DNA from: Bacteroidota bacterium
GTDB taxonomy: Bacteria > Bacteroidota > Bacteroidia > Chitinophagales > Chitinophagaceae
NCBI GenBank assembly: GCA_016712665.1
Contig: JADJQP010000011.1
Coordinates: 1 to 64,000, forward strand
Direction of reading: 5' to 3'
DNA length: 64,000 bases
Both the position numbers and the translations under genes were made by a program. Shown one piece after another: positions 1-9,804 of the stretch. Position 1 is the first letter of the stretch; every line of letters begins with the position of its first letter. The notes below the pieces were generated by a model that saw nothing but the letters and a program-made list of their open reading frames with translations, was not told where the DNA came from and did not search any database.

Positions 1-22
1 AGTATTACAAAATTTAAATAAC

Positions 23-298
23 ATGAACACAAAACATTTTTTAATCGCCACTATCCTACTGATAGGTTTTACAATGAGTTCTTTCCATGCAGATGCACAT
101 AGAGGCCGTCGCCACCATCGCCACGCCCGTCAAGCACCAATCTGTTTACCCGCTCCTCCTCTTGCTTTGGCACCCCGGGTGATTTTGAACCCCTTTTCAC
201 CCGCGCGACGCATGGCCCGCAGAGCTGTGGTATGCGCTCCTATGGCCTATTGCCATCCGGCCCCTCGTCACCGCCATATACGAAGAGCTTGGAGATAA
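23..298 (+). CDS. Small secreted His/Arg-rich basic protein
   Basis: This encodes 91 residues and I do not recognise a family. Residues 1-25 look like a Sec signal peptide, with a short basic start, a hydrophobic core and a cut near HADA. The mature part is strongly basic and rich in His, Arg, Pro and Ala, with RGRRHHRHAR just after the signal and RHRHIRR near the end, plus three cysteines. Such composition could suit metal binding or interaction with acidic polymers, but that is a guess. Codons are visibly richer in G and C than in neighbouring genes. The gene is followed by a strong intrinsic terminator, so it is probably transcribed independently of secDF. Its promoter lies at or before the left edge of the window. 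Confidence 0.6.
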   Translation: MNTKHFLIATILLIGFTMSSFHADAHRGRRHHRHARQAPICLPAPPLALAPRVILNPFSPARRMARRAVVCAPMAYCHPAPRHRHIRRAWR

Positions 299-333
299 GC
301 ATCCTCGGTCAAAAATCCCATAAAATAATCACT

Positions 334-367
334 AAAACCCTGTAAAAGCTTCTTTACAGGGTTTTTC
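334..367 (+). terminator. Intrinsic terminator of the small secreted protein gene
   Basis: A perfect 13-bp stem (334-346 with 353-365) encloses a 6-nt loop, and the descending arm ends in a T run. It separates the small basic protein gene from secDF. Confidence 0.9.
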
Positions 368-428
368 TTTGGGATTCGGTCAAAATGGGCCTTTTTTAAA
401 ATTGAGCATGATAATTCCAAGTAAATTG

Positions 429-436
429 TATCTTCG
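429..436 (+). promoter_or_regulatory. Bacteroidota -7 box of secDF
   Basis: TATCTTCG matches the Bacteroidota -7 consensus TAnnTTTG at seven of eight positions. It lies 42 bp before the secDF start codon and after the upstream terminator. I see no convincing -33 element at the usual distance. Confidence 0.45.
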
Positions 437-478
437 CACGTTCAAAAATTAACATACCAAAAACTAAGAAACAAAGAC

Positions 479-3400
479 ATGCAGTTAAAAGGATTGATAA
501 AGCTATTTACGTTAGCACTGATACTCATATCATTATTTCAGTTGTCATTTACATTTGTAGTGAACAATTATGAGAAAAAGCAAGCTTCAAAAGTAAGTGC
601 CCAAGTAAAAGCAGATAACCCTGGCCTCGAGGGTGAAGCCCTCAAATTGGCTATTGACGATAAACTTCGGTTTCATCTGGATAGCTTATCCGGAAAGGTT
701 ATATATAATTTGGGTTTAAAAAAATATACCTATCAACAATCGAAAGAAAACGAATTAAATCTCGGTCTTGATTTGCAAGGTGGTATGAATGTGGTATTGG
801 AAGTAAGCCTTGATGAATTGGTACGCAATATGAGCAACAATCCAAAGGATCCTGCCTTAAATGCAGCTTTGGTAGAAGCCAATAAGATGAAAGCCAATAG
901 CCAGGCTGATTTTATTACATTATTCTCTACTGCATATACCGCTCAAAATCCGAATGCAAGACTTTCTAGTTTATTTGTAAAAGTGGGTGATAAAGAATTG
1001 AATTTCAACTCTTCTAACGAAGATATTCTAAAGAAAATGAAGACCGAGGCAAAAGACGCGATTAATAGAACCTATCGTGTGGTGCTTACCCGTATCGATA
1101 AATTTGGTGTGGCACAGCCTAATGTTAATTTAGATGCAGACAGAGGGATTATCAGCGTGGAACTTGCAGGGGTTAATAATCCTGAAAGAATTCGAACCAT
1201 TTTGCAATCGACCGCCAAACTGGAATTTTGGGAAACCTACTCACAACACGAAATTGCGCAAAACATTATCAAAGCAGATGATGAGTTAAAATTGCTTTTA
1301 GCCGGTAAAAAAGATACCAGTTTGCAAAATAGTGTATCCGGAAACGATACAGCAAAGGGTGCTAAAAACAATAGTGATACCGCTTCTATTGCCTCATTAT
1401 TGGGCACCAGCACCGATACCAGCAAAGCAGATACCAGCACCGCCGGTATGACTGATGAACAAAAAATGGCAAAGGCCCGAAAAGAAAATCCATTAAGAAG
1501 TTTCTTATTGGGTGGATTTGAAGTTCGTCAAAATCCTAAAACCGGTGAGGTAATCAATACCCCACAAATTTCGTATGTATATATTCGTGATACGGCCCAA
1601 ATCAATCGCTTTTTAGCGATGGATGTGGTAAAAAATCAATTTCCAAAGGATTTGAAGTTTTTGTACGGTATGGCTGATAGAGAATTGAGAGAAAAAGAGA
1701 AAGTTTGCATTTTATATGCCATCAAAAAACGTCCGGGTGTAGATGAACCCAAATTAGGCGGTGATCATATTACAGATACCAGACAAGACTATGATCGAAT
1801 TACCGGTCAACCTGATGTACAAATGACTATGGACAATATTGGAGCCAGAACTTGGGAAAAACTAACCGGCGACAATATCGGCAAGCCGATCGCCATCGTA
1901 TTAGACGGCTTAGTATACTCTGCCCCGGCTCCCAGCGAACGAATTTCTGGAGGTAGCTCCAATATTACCGGAAGTTTCACGGTAGATGAAGCAAAAGATT
2001 TAGCCAATATATTAAAAACCGGCAAGTTACCTGCTCCTGCAAAAATTGTACAAGAGCAAGTAGTAGGTCCAACCTTAGGTAAGGAATCGGTAAATGGTGG
2101 TATGCTCTCCTTTATCATTGCATTTATTGTAATCTTTATTTTGATGTTGGTGTACTACAACACAGCAGGTTGGGTTGCCAATATTGCTTTGATATTAAAT
2201 CTATTGTTTACTGTGGGCGTATTGGCTGCATTGCATGCCACCCTTACTGCAGCAGGTATTGCAGGTTTGGTACTTACCATCGGCATGGCAGTAGATACCA
2301 ATGTAATTATTTTTGAACGTATTAAGGAAGAATTGAAATTGGGCAAAGCACATGATTTGGCCATCAATGAAGGTTATCGTCGTTCCTTAAATCCGGTATT
2401 GGACGGACACATTACCGTTTTGATGACCGCTATTATTCTATTTATTTTCGGTTTGGGACCTGTACTTGGCTTTGCCACCACGCAAATCATCGGTATTTTA
2501 TTATCCTTGTTCTGCGGCATTTTGGTTTCACGTCTTATTACAGATATGAGAATGAGTAAAGGAAAACACTTCAACTACTTTACCAAATTTTCTGAAAAAA
2601 TGTTTCAAAGCTTCCATTTCAAATTTATTGAATGGAGAAAGAATGCCTACATGATTTCAATTGTAGTGCTTATTTTAGGTATTGCTTCTTTCTTTTACGG
2701 GTTTGACTATGGTGTGGAATTTGCCGGTGGACGTAGCTATACCGTTCGTATGGAGAAAGCAGCTAAAACATCTGATATTCGTTCATTACTAAAAACTCAA
2801 TTTGAGGAATTCCCGATCGTAAAAACCATTGGCAATGCAAATCAAGTGAATATTACCACAGCCTACAAAATTAAAGACCCTTCTAATACGGTTGAACAGG
2901 AAGTAAGAACCAAGTTATATGAAGGTTTGAAAAGCGGTGGATTTATTGGTGCGAATGTTACCGAAAAAGAATTCGTTTCTACATCTAAATATATTATGAG
3001 TTCGCAAACTGTGTTGCCAACCATTTCAGACGATTTGAAAAAAGGTGCCATTTATGCAGCCCTATTATCCTTGTTATTTATTTCGGCTTATATATTAATT
3101 CGATTCAGAAAATGGCAATATTCCTTGGGAACTTTGGTGGCCCTTTTGCACGATATTTTTGTAACACTTGCAGTATTCTCCTTTTTGAGAAGAGTGGTGC
3201 CATTTGCTTTGGAAATAGACCAGCACTTCATTGCTGCGGTACTTACCGTTATCGGGTTCTCTATGAATGATACCGTTATTGTATTTGACAGAATTAGAGA
3301 ATATTTCCGTAAACGTCCGGGTCAATCCAAAACAGACATTATTAATGCAGCGATCAATGATACTATGAGCCGTACTATCATGACATCACTTACAGTGTTT

Positions 3401-3601
3401 ATCACTTTGTTGATTTTGTTCTTATTTGGCGGAGAAGTTACCAAAGGCTTTGCCTTCGCTATGATGATCGGTGTATTTACAGGTACCTATTCTTCCATAT
3501 TTGTGGCAGCTCCTATTTTAATCGATTTAGATAAAACAGATAAGCTGACGCAAGAAGTAGATAAAGACCTACATATTGAAGAACTGAAAAAAATGGCTTA
3601 A
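479..3601 (+). CDS. secDF: Fused protein translocase subunit SecDF
   Basis: This 1,040-residue inner membrane protein fuses SecD and SecF, the proton-driven accessory complex that pulls preproteins out of SecYEG. The SecD half has the first membrane helix (about 8-29), LGLDLQGG at 95-102, a long low-complexity Ser/Thr/Asp linker (about 275-335) and the RND-type membrane domain with DTNVIIFER near 603. The SecF half starts near residue 715, with GVEFAGG near 745 and NDTVIVFDR near 930. The fusion and the length are usual for Bacteroidota. The start is the first ATG after the promoter-like box. A strong terminator follows, so the gene appears monocistronic. The reading frame is intact. Confidence 0.97.
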   Translation: MQLKGLIKLFTLALILISLFQLSFTFVVNNYEKKQASKVSAQVKADNPGLEGEALKLAIDDKLRFHLDSLSGKVIYNLGLKKYTYQQSKENELNLGLDLQGGMNVVLEVSLDELVRNMSNNPKDPALNAALVEANKMKANSQADFITLFSTAYTAQNPNARLSSLFVKVGDKELNFNSSNEDILKKMKTEAKDAINRTYRVVLTRIDKFGVAQPNVNLDADRGIISVELAGVNNPERIRTILQSTAKLEFWETYSQHEIAQNIIKADDELKLLLAGKKDTSLQNSVSGNDTAKGAKNNSDTASIASLLGTSTDTSKADTSTAGMTDEQKMAKARKENPLRSFLLGGFEVRQNPKTGEVINTPQISYVYIRDTAQINRFLAMDVVKNQFPKDLKFLYGMADRELREKEKVCILYAIKKRPGVDEPKLGGDHITDTRQDYDRITGQPDVQMTMDNIGARTWEKLTGDNIGKPIAIVLDGLVYSAPAPSERISGGSSNITGSFTVDEAKDLANILKTGKLPAPAKIVQEQVVGPTLGKESVNGGMLSFIIAFIVIFILMLVYYNTAGWVANIALILNLLFTVGVLAALHATLTAAGIAGLVLTIGMAVDTNVIIFERIKEELKLGKAHDLAINEGYRRSLNPVLDGHITVLMTAIILFIFGLGPVLGFATTQIIGILLSLFCGILVSRLITDMRMSKGKHFNYFTKFSEKMFQSFHFKFIEWRKNAYMISIVVLILGIASFFYGFDYGVEFAGGRSYTVRMEKAAKTSDIRSLLKTQFEEFPIVKTIGNANQVNITTAYKIKDPSNTVEQEVRTKLYEGLKSGGFIGANVTEKEFVSTSKYIMSSQTVLPTISDDLKKGAIYAALLSLLFISAYILIRFRKWQYSLGTLVALLHDIFVTLAVFSFLRRVVPFALEIDQHFIAAVLTVIGFSMNDTVIVFDRIREYFRKRPGQSKTDIINAAINDTMSRTIMTSLTVFITLLILFLFGGEVTKGFAFAMMIGVFTGTYSSIFVAAPILIDLDKTDKLTQEVDKDLHIEELKKMA

Positions 3602-3616
3602 GAACATAACGATACT

Positions 3617-3649
3617 AAAGAGACCGACATGAAGTCGGTCTTTTTTTTT
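3617..3649 (+). terminator. Intrinsic terminator of secDF
   Basis: An 8-bp GC-rich stem (AGACCGAC at 3621-3628 with GTCGGTCT at 3634-3641) has a 5-nt loop and runs into nine T residues. Confidence 0.92.
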
Positions 3650-3832
3650 GAAATACCGGAAGAAGCCACCTGCTACTTCGCATTAAAATTGCACTACTAT
3701 TGGGCATTAACTGTATAAAGAGTTTTTTACAGAAAATTGCACAGAAACCAAGGATATCAAGCTTTTCGTCCCTATTTAGAACAGTACTATCCACAATTGC
3801 TTTTACTATTTTTTTATAATAGGTAATTGTTA

Positions 3833-3840
3833 TACATTCG
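3833..3840 (+). promoter_or_regulatory. Candidate -7 box of the thiolase gene
   Basis: TACATTCG fits TAnnTTTG with one mismatch and lies 24 bp before the thiolase ATG. The remaining 3650-3832 intergenic sequence holds nothing else I can name. Confidence 0.4.
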
Positions 3841-3864
3841 CGTCAAATTTAAAAAGTACATCAC

Positions 3865-5045
3865 ATGAAAGAAGTATATATAGTGTCTGCAGTGCGAACA
3901 CCCATGGGCAGTTTTGGAGGAGCTTTAAAAGATATATCGGCCACGCAACTAGGCGCAATAGCCATTAAAGAGGCCGTAAAAAGAGCCGGCATCACACCCG
4001 AACAAGTTCAAGATGTTTTGATGGGCTGTGTATTGCAAGGTGGTTTGGGTCAGGCGCCAGCTAGACAAGCAGCAAAATTTGCGGGACTTCCGGATACTGT
4101 CAATTGTACAACCATCAATAAAGTATGTGCCAGTGGTATGAAGGCTGTTACCTTAGGCGCTCAAAGCATTCTGTTGGGTGATGCAGATATTGTAGTGGCC
4201 GGCGGCATGGAAAACATGAGCAAGACCCCTTTTTATTCTCATAATATGCGATTTGGAAATAAGTATGGAAATGTGACCCTAGAAGATGGAATCCTAAAGG
4301 ATGGCTTATTGGATGTGTACCACAATTACCCTATGGGAAACGCAGCTGAGCTTTGTGCCAAGGAGTGCCAAATCACCAGAGAAGCACAAGATGAGCATGC
4401 TATCGAAAGTTACAAAAGAAGTCAGGCAGCGTGGGAAGCCGGATTGTTTGATAATGAAATTGTAGCGGTGGAAATTCCACAAAGAAATGCAGAACCCAAA
4501 ATAATGAACAAAGATGAGGAGCCTTGGAATGTAAAATTTGATAAAATTCCTGCTTTAAAACCTGTTTTTATTAAAGACGGCACCATCACGGCAGCCAATG
4601 CCAGTACCATGAATGATGGAGCTTCTGCATTGGTACTAATGAGCAAAGAAAAAATGGAATCCTTAGGGCTTAAACCACTTGCAAAAATTTTATCGTATGC
4701 AGATGCCGAACAAGCACCTGAATGGTTTACTACCTCGCCAAGCGTTGCAATGCCTTTGGCTGCTAAAAAGCCGGTCTTAGCATGAAGGATATCGAGTATA
4801 TTGAAATGAATGAAGCCTTTTCGGTTGTAAGTATTACCAATATGCAAAAAATGGAACTGGATCCAACAAGAGTGAATGTAAATGGCGGTGCGGTTTCATT
4901 GGGACATCCCTTAGGCAGCAGCGGATCACGAATTTTGGTAACACTGATTAATGTTTTGCAACAAAAAAATGCAAAAATCGGAGCAGTTGGCATCTGCAAC
5001 GGTGGTGGCGGAGCTAGTTCCGTAGTCATTGAGCGTATGTCGTAA
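3865..5045 (+). CDS. Acetyl-CoA C-acetyltransferase (thiolase), frame broken near 4770
   Basis: Thiolase that condenses two acetyl-CoA to acetoacetyl-CoA, or cleaves beta-ketoacyl-CoA. The N-terminal part (3865-4785) has VSAVRTPMGSFGG, the nucleophile cysteine in NKVCASGMK (near residue 89) and GGMENMS. The C-terminal part (4782-5045) has NEAFSVV, GGAVSLGHPLG with the catalytic His, and CNGGGGAS with the second catalytic Cys. The two parts are in different frames. Restoring one A in the A5 run at about 4766-4770 joins them as AAKKAGLSMKDIEYIEMNEA, giving 393 residues, the normal length of the family. The break is therefore probably a sequencing deletion. AtoB-like and FadA-like members cannot be told apart here. 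No other beta-oxidation genes are nearby. Confidence 0.93.
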
Positions 5046-5136
5046 CTTAGTATTCAGCTTGCCATTTATTGGGTAGCCTTTAAGCGCATACAATAGCGTT
5101 GATTCATTTTTTTGCCATTGAACCCCTCATACAAAA

Positions 5137-5170
5137 AGAAGAGGCCCACAGATGTGAGCCCCTAGTTTTT
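5137..5170. terminator. Bidirectional terminator between thiolase and ftsZ
   Basis: The hairpin AGGCCCACA / TGTGAGCCC (5142-5161, with one mismatch in the stem and a small loop) is flanked by a T run on the plus side (5166-5170) and an A run on the other (5132-5137). It can terminate the convergent thiolase and dcw transcripts. Confidence 0.65.
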
Positions 5171-5200
5171 ACCCATAAAAACTATCTTTCTAAATTCTTA

Positions 5201-7070
5201 TTAATCAGGATTTTTACCATTTAAGAAAGTATTCAGTGTATTGATATTTGAGTTGATACCGGCATCCGTAATCTTCACCGCGCTGTAGGTATCTTCCTCT
5301 GATGAAGGATGTGTTTCTAATGGCACATTGCGACGTTGGTAGGCAGGAATATTATCTTCGCTGTCATCGATATCTGCTTTATTGACATTGAAACTCATGG
5401 ATCGAAGTTTGCTGGCTCGTTCTTCTAAGGCCCTCTTTTGCAATTCAAAATTGGCTTCCCCTTCCAATTCCATATCGGTGAGCAAGCGACTTCCTTTACG
5501 ACGATTCAATGTAATTCCTTTAATAGTTACATAATCATCTTGCATTTCTTGCTCCGATTTTTCAACCATTTGAATTGGTTGTGTAACGGTGGCAGGAGTT
5601 TCGCTGAATAATTTATTGATTTCATCTTGAACTGCATTTACTTCGATGTGTTCGGTAACGGAGGCGATTGGCTCACTTTGTTCCGGAACCGTTGGATCTA
5701 ATTCAAATACAATTCTATTTTCGGGCCATGAAGCAGTTGGTTGTTCCTGCACTTCATTTACAGGTGTAATGACCTCTACCGGTGCCATTGGTTCAGTGGC
5801 AAGCGCATTGCTTCCTTCCTCTAATTGATACACAACCTTATCCTCTTGGGGTGCAATAGCTTGTGGCACTTCTTGTAGGGTGGATCGTTGCATTGGGGTA
5901 GCATGTATTTTACCCAACCCAAATGCCAAACGACTTGGGATAGCAGGAGGTTCTACCTCAAACATTTCGATTTTGGCTTCAACCGGTTCTGCTATTTGCG
6001 TATTTTCGAAAGAAGGGGTATTTGATAATTCTGGCACTTCATCCTCCAACTTCATTACCACTTTGTTTTTATCGGAATACGGTCTTTTGTGTTCGGTACT
6101 GTAGGCGCTGGTAATATTGTTATAAACAAATCCGGTAGCAATTATTGTAACACTGATATTATCGCCAAGGTTATCGTCGAAACCGGTTCCGAAGATAACA
6201 TCACAGTCATCACCTGCCTGTTCTTGTACAAATGCTTGTATCATTTCTACTTCATCTAAGGTATGCTCATGTATTCCATGCGCTGAGTTGATATTAAGCA
6301 ATACCCATTTAGCCCCCTTAATATTACTGTCATTAAGTAGAGGAGAATTGATTGCCTTTTCAACAGCATCATAGGCTCTATTTTCGCCACTAGCGGTAGC
6401 GCTACCCAATATGGCTACACCGCCATCACGCATTACGGTACTTACATCTGCAAAATCTACTACTATATGACCTTGTGAGTTGATGACATCTGTAATACAT
6501 TTGGTGGCTGTGGCCAAGATATCATCAGCTCTACAAAATGCTTGAGAGGTAGGAAGATTCCCAAATTGATGGCGCAATTTATCATTTGAAATCACTAAGA
6601 TGGTGTCTACGTTTTCACGCATTCTGGCAATTCCTTCTTCGGCTTGTCGCATCCTTCTTTTGCCTTCATAGGAAAAAGGTGTCGTTACAATTCCGACGGT
6701 TAATATTCCTAAATCTTTTGCAACTTTTGCCACGATAGGTGCACCACCTGTACCGGTGCCTCCACCCATACCGGCCGTCACAAAAACCATTTTGGTATTA
6801 TTGATTAATAAATTTTCGATTTCAGCAATACTTTCTTTGCAGGCCATCATGCCCACTTCAGGATTGGCGCCTGCACCAAGCCCTTGCGTAAGAGCCGGTC
6901 CTAATTGAATTTTGGTAGCGACAGTGCTATTGCCTAGTGCTTTTTTATCTGTATTGCATACTATGAAATCTACACCTTCAATGTCAAGGCCAGACATATA
7001 GTTTACGGCATTGCCGCCGCCCCCGCCTACACCAATTACTTTGATGATAGAGGCATTGTTTTGTGGACAT
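5201..7070 (-). CDS. ftsZ: Cell division protein FtsZ, frame broken at the N-terminus
   Basis: Tubulin-like GTPase that forms the division ring. The open frame from 6997 starts inside the protein, at MSGLDIEGVDFIVCNTD. The missing N-terminus is directly upstream, in frame, as SIIKVIGVGGGGGNAVNYM, but it has no start codon. Removing one A from the A4 run at 7059-7062 (T4 on the plus strand) creates an ATG start at 7070 reading MSTNNASIIKVIG. The GTP-binding loop GGGTGTGGAP follows near residue 100. A long disordered linker (about residues 330-560) leads to IPAYQRRNV, the conserved C-terminal peptide of Bacteroidota FtsZ that binds partners such as FtsA. It is the last gene of the dcw cluster. 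The indel is probably an artefact, as FtsZ is essential. Confidence 0.95.
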
Positions 7071-8590
7071 TTTCAAACCAATACATCACTTTCCCTTTCA
7101 CTGTATTGAAAATATTATTAATTAATGCCGCTCTGTTTTTGCCTTTCACTTGCACATACTCGTTTGCCGGGAATTCTGAGGCAATGCTCCTCCGCTTGTC
7201 GCAGCATATTCTAATGCTGTTCATCTCCTGATGTGGCTGCTTTTCTGCTTGAAAAAGTTGGGGCATTAACCTCCATGGATTCTCCAAATTCGCGATCGAG
7301 TAATTCTTGTGGAGTGGCTTCAAATGTCTTGGCCATATTTACAAAAGTTCCCTCAACCTCGTCTTTATTAACGAAGGATTCTTCGGTATTGTTTGAAATA
7401 AATCGCAATCGATTGTTTTCGAAATCATCATACCCTCTGAGAATAAGGCCTATACAGGTAGCATACATTGGTTTCATCAATTCGGGTATATGACCTTTTG
7501 ATAAATGTTCGTTGGGTAAGCCCAATCGTGCCGGCATTCCTGTTTTGAATTCGGTTAGCTGCATAATATGTTTTAGTTGACTACCCCCTCCGGTAAGAAT
7601 AATTCCACCATGCAGCTTGTCTTGCAAATTCATCTGTTTGATATGATACATCACATACTCCAAAATTTCTTCCATACGTGACTGTATGATATTGGCCAAA
7701 TTTTTTGCTGAAATTTCCTTTTGCGGTTGTCCCTTCAAACCCGGAATGGTAATGAAGGCATTGCTTTGCGCTTCATCAGCCAGTGCCATACCAAACTTCA
7801 CTTTCATCTGCTCTGCTTGCGTTCGCAGAACTCCCAAACCCTGCCGAATGTCGTTGGTAATATTGACCCCTGCAATCGGAATTACAACGGTATGCTTTAG
7901 CATGCCTTCATGGAAAATTGCTAAATCTGTAGTGCCACCGCCAATGTCTACAATAGCGACTCCCGATTCAAAATCTTCGGGACACATAACCGCTGCTGCA
8001 GATGCCAATGGTTGCAACACCAAATCTTTGGTAGTAAGATTCGCACGTTGAACACATCGATGAATATTTCTGATTGCCGATTTATCGCCGGTAACGATAT
8101 GAAAATTAGCACCAATTCGAACTCCTGTCATGCCCACTACCTCTTGCATACTGAAACCTTCCAACGCATCTACGGTAAAATCTTGTGGAATGATATCAAT
8201 GATCTGGTCGTTTGCAGGAATAAACGTTTTGTATTGATCTTTAATCAAGGCATCAATATCCTCTTTTCTGATTTCTTCTTCCACATTATTAATTACACGA
8301 TCGCCACGCGTTTGCAGACTCTTAATATGATGTCCGGCAATACCCACGTAAACCTCCTTAATATTTAGGTTTGGATTACTTGCCAGGCATTCGTCTAAGG
8401 CAATATTGATAGATCGAATACATTCATCAATATTGAGAACCATTCCATGATTTACGCCACTACTATCCGACTTCCCGAAACCAAGGATTTCCAGTTTGCC
8501 AAATTCATTTTTTCGTCCTGCGATTGCTGCAATTTTAGTAGTGCCGATGTCAAGACCAACAATTACGGGATTTTCTGTTTGCATGTTCAT
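7036..8590 (-). CDS. ftsA: Cell division protein FtsA, C-terminal tail out of frame
   Basis: Actin-like protein that anchors FtsZ to the inner membrane. The main frame (8590 down to 7211, 459 residues) has the ATPase motifs GLDIGTTKIA (12-21) and DIGGGTTDLA (about 215) and the adenosine motif GGIILTGGG (about 333-341). It ends at a TAG after SGDEQH. The expected membrane-targeting amphipathic helix lies just downstream in another frame: NRAALINNIFNTVKGKVMYW then FEN, ending at 7036. One or two single-base indels between about 7150 and 7225 would join them, for instance an added A near 7222 and another near 7168. The tail then overlaps the start of ftsZ. The start is ATG at 8590, 26 bp after ftsQ. 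Confidence 0.92.
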
Positions 8591-8616
8591 TTATTTTATT
8601 TTATGGGTTTACGATT

Positions 8617-9801
8617 TTATTTAAAATATTTACTTTCTGTTACTTCAGTTGCTTTTGCTTTATGTTCTGTTGCGTCCACCTTTGCCTTGGCACCTTCTTT
8701 ACTAAGCTTTTTCTCAGGTGTTTTCTTTGCAATTTCTTTTGTAGGGGTTTCCTTTTTTTCAATAGCCTTTGCAACGATTGTAGAATTCATGGGCATTTCT
8801 TTGCTTGCCAACATCTTTGTTTTTTCACGTTCATCCTTTGGCTTTTGAATAGTAACCACAGGTTTAGCTGGTTGTGCAAGCACTACCTTCTTTGGCGTTG
8901 CCGGTGCCGCAGCCGTTAGTGGTGCCCCCGCTACTTGGGAAGTAGAAACCAGAGTTGGTTTCGGCCTTTGTTGAACGGCCAGTAAGGCGTTACTTTGGTG
9001 GGTCGTCTTATCGTATGGATCCACTGCAATTTTTTGACCTCTTGTATTTCGGCATACCACCTGTCTTTCAAATCTAAGATCAATTTCATCATACTTTTCC
9101 CAATTCACCGTTTGATAGCCCTGCTTATAAAACTGAAATAGTCGTTTCATTTTATTATCGAGATTGTCAATGTTACCCAATATGATTTCCTGTGTTCCGA
9201 ATGCAGGAATTAATGAAATAGATTTTTGCTCATCCACATTAATTTGTGTAATGGCTGCGTTCCAAAAGGTATCATTTTTAATATACTGCCCTAAGGTAAC
9301 CAAGTCAGACTTTAAGGTAAGATCGGGTGTAGTAAAACCCATTTCAGGGGCAGTAGCTACGGGTAAGTCGGCCGTGTATTGCGTTGAAATTGGAATTCTA
9401 TTGGCATAGGCGTCCAAATAATACGGCTCTTCATAATCGTTGGTGGGTTGCACTCTCACTACGGGAACCTTTTGCTCAATTTTAATATGGATGCTATTAT
9501 CTGCTGCGGTATAAATATTTGAATTTTTAACCCATTTATTTTTTTCTATGCTATGTTCCAAATCGCTAATGTTTAACGACCGTAATTTGGTTTGATGTGC
9601 TACCACTCCTTTTTGATTCAATAGTTCGCTGATATTCTTTTGGGTAACGAAACTCAATTGATTATTGGAAAAGCTAATGATAATTTCATTACATACTTCA
9701 TCTTTAGTAGCCACTTTTGCAAAGGCGAAAGCCCCTACTACTGCCGGTATCGACAACATAAATAAAATATTTCTCGCTATTTTTACAATACGTTCTTTCA
9801 T
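8617..9801 (-). CDS. ftsQ: FtsQ-like divisome protein with a Lys/Ala-rich tail
   Basis: A 394-residue bitopic divisome protein. It has a short cytoplasmic N-terminus, one membrane helix (about residues 11-29) and a periplasmic part with a POTRA-like segment (about 35-115) and a beta domain ending near LRFERQVVCR (about 245). FtsQ links FtsL/FtsB to the septal synthase. Sequence similarity between phyla is low, so the call rests on topology, length and position between murC and ftsA. After about residue 265 the protein becomes low-complexity, with a proline/alanine stretch and then KETPTKEIAKKTPEKKLSKE-like lysine repeats. E. coli FtsQ lacks such a tail. It lies 3 bp after murC. Confidence 0.85.
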   Translation of the reverse strand: MKERIVKIARNILFMLSIPAVVGAFAFAKVATKDEVCNEIIISFSNNQLSFVTQKNISELLNQKGVVAHQTKLRSLNISDLEHSIEKNKWVKNSNIYTAADNSIHIKIEQKVPVVRVQPTNDYEEPYYLDAYANRIPISTQYTADLPVATAPEMGFTTPDLTLKSDLVTLGQYIKNDTFWNAAITQINVDEQKSISLIPAFGTQEIILGNIDNLDNKMKRLFQFYKQGYQTVNWEKYDEIDLRFERQVVCRNTRGQKIAVDPYDKTTHQSNALLAVQQRPKPTLVSTSQVAGAPLTAAAPATPKKVVLAQPAKPVVTIQKPKDEREKTKMLASKEMPMNSTIVAKAIEKKETPTKEIAKKTPEKKLSKEGAKAKVDATEHKAKATEVTESKYFK

Positions 9802-9804
9802 AAC

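Noticed and set aside
4760..4790. Programmed -1 frameshift in the thiolase gene at a run of A followed by AG
   Set aside because: The same kind of break occurs in many unrelated genes of the window, in both directions and in G and T runs as well. A sequencing artefact explains all of them.
8447..8919. Plus-strand hydrophobic open frames opposite ftsA/ftsQ
   Set aside because: They are antisense to well-supported genes, and their hydrophobicity is the mirror of lysine-rich codons on the other strand.
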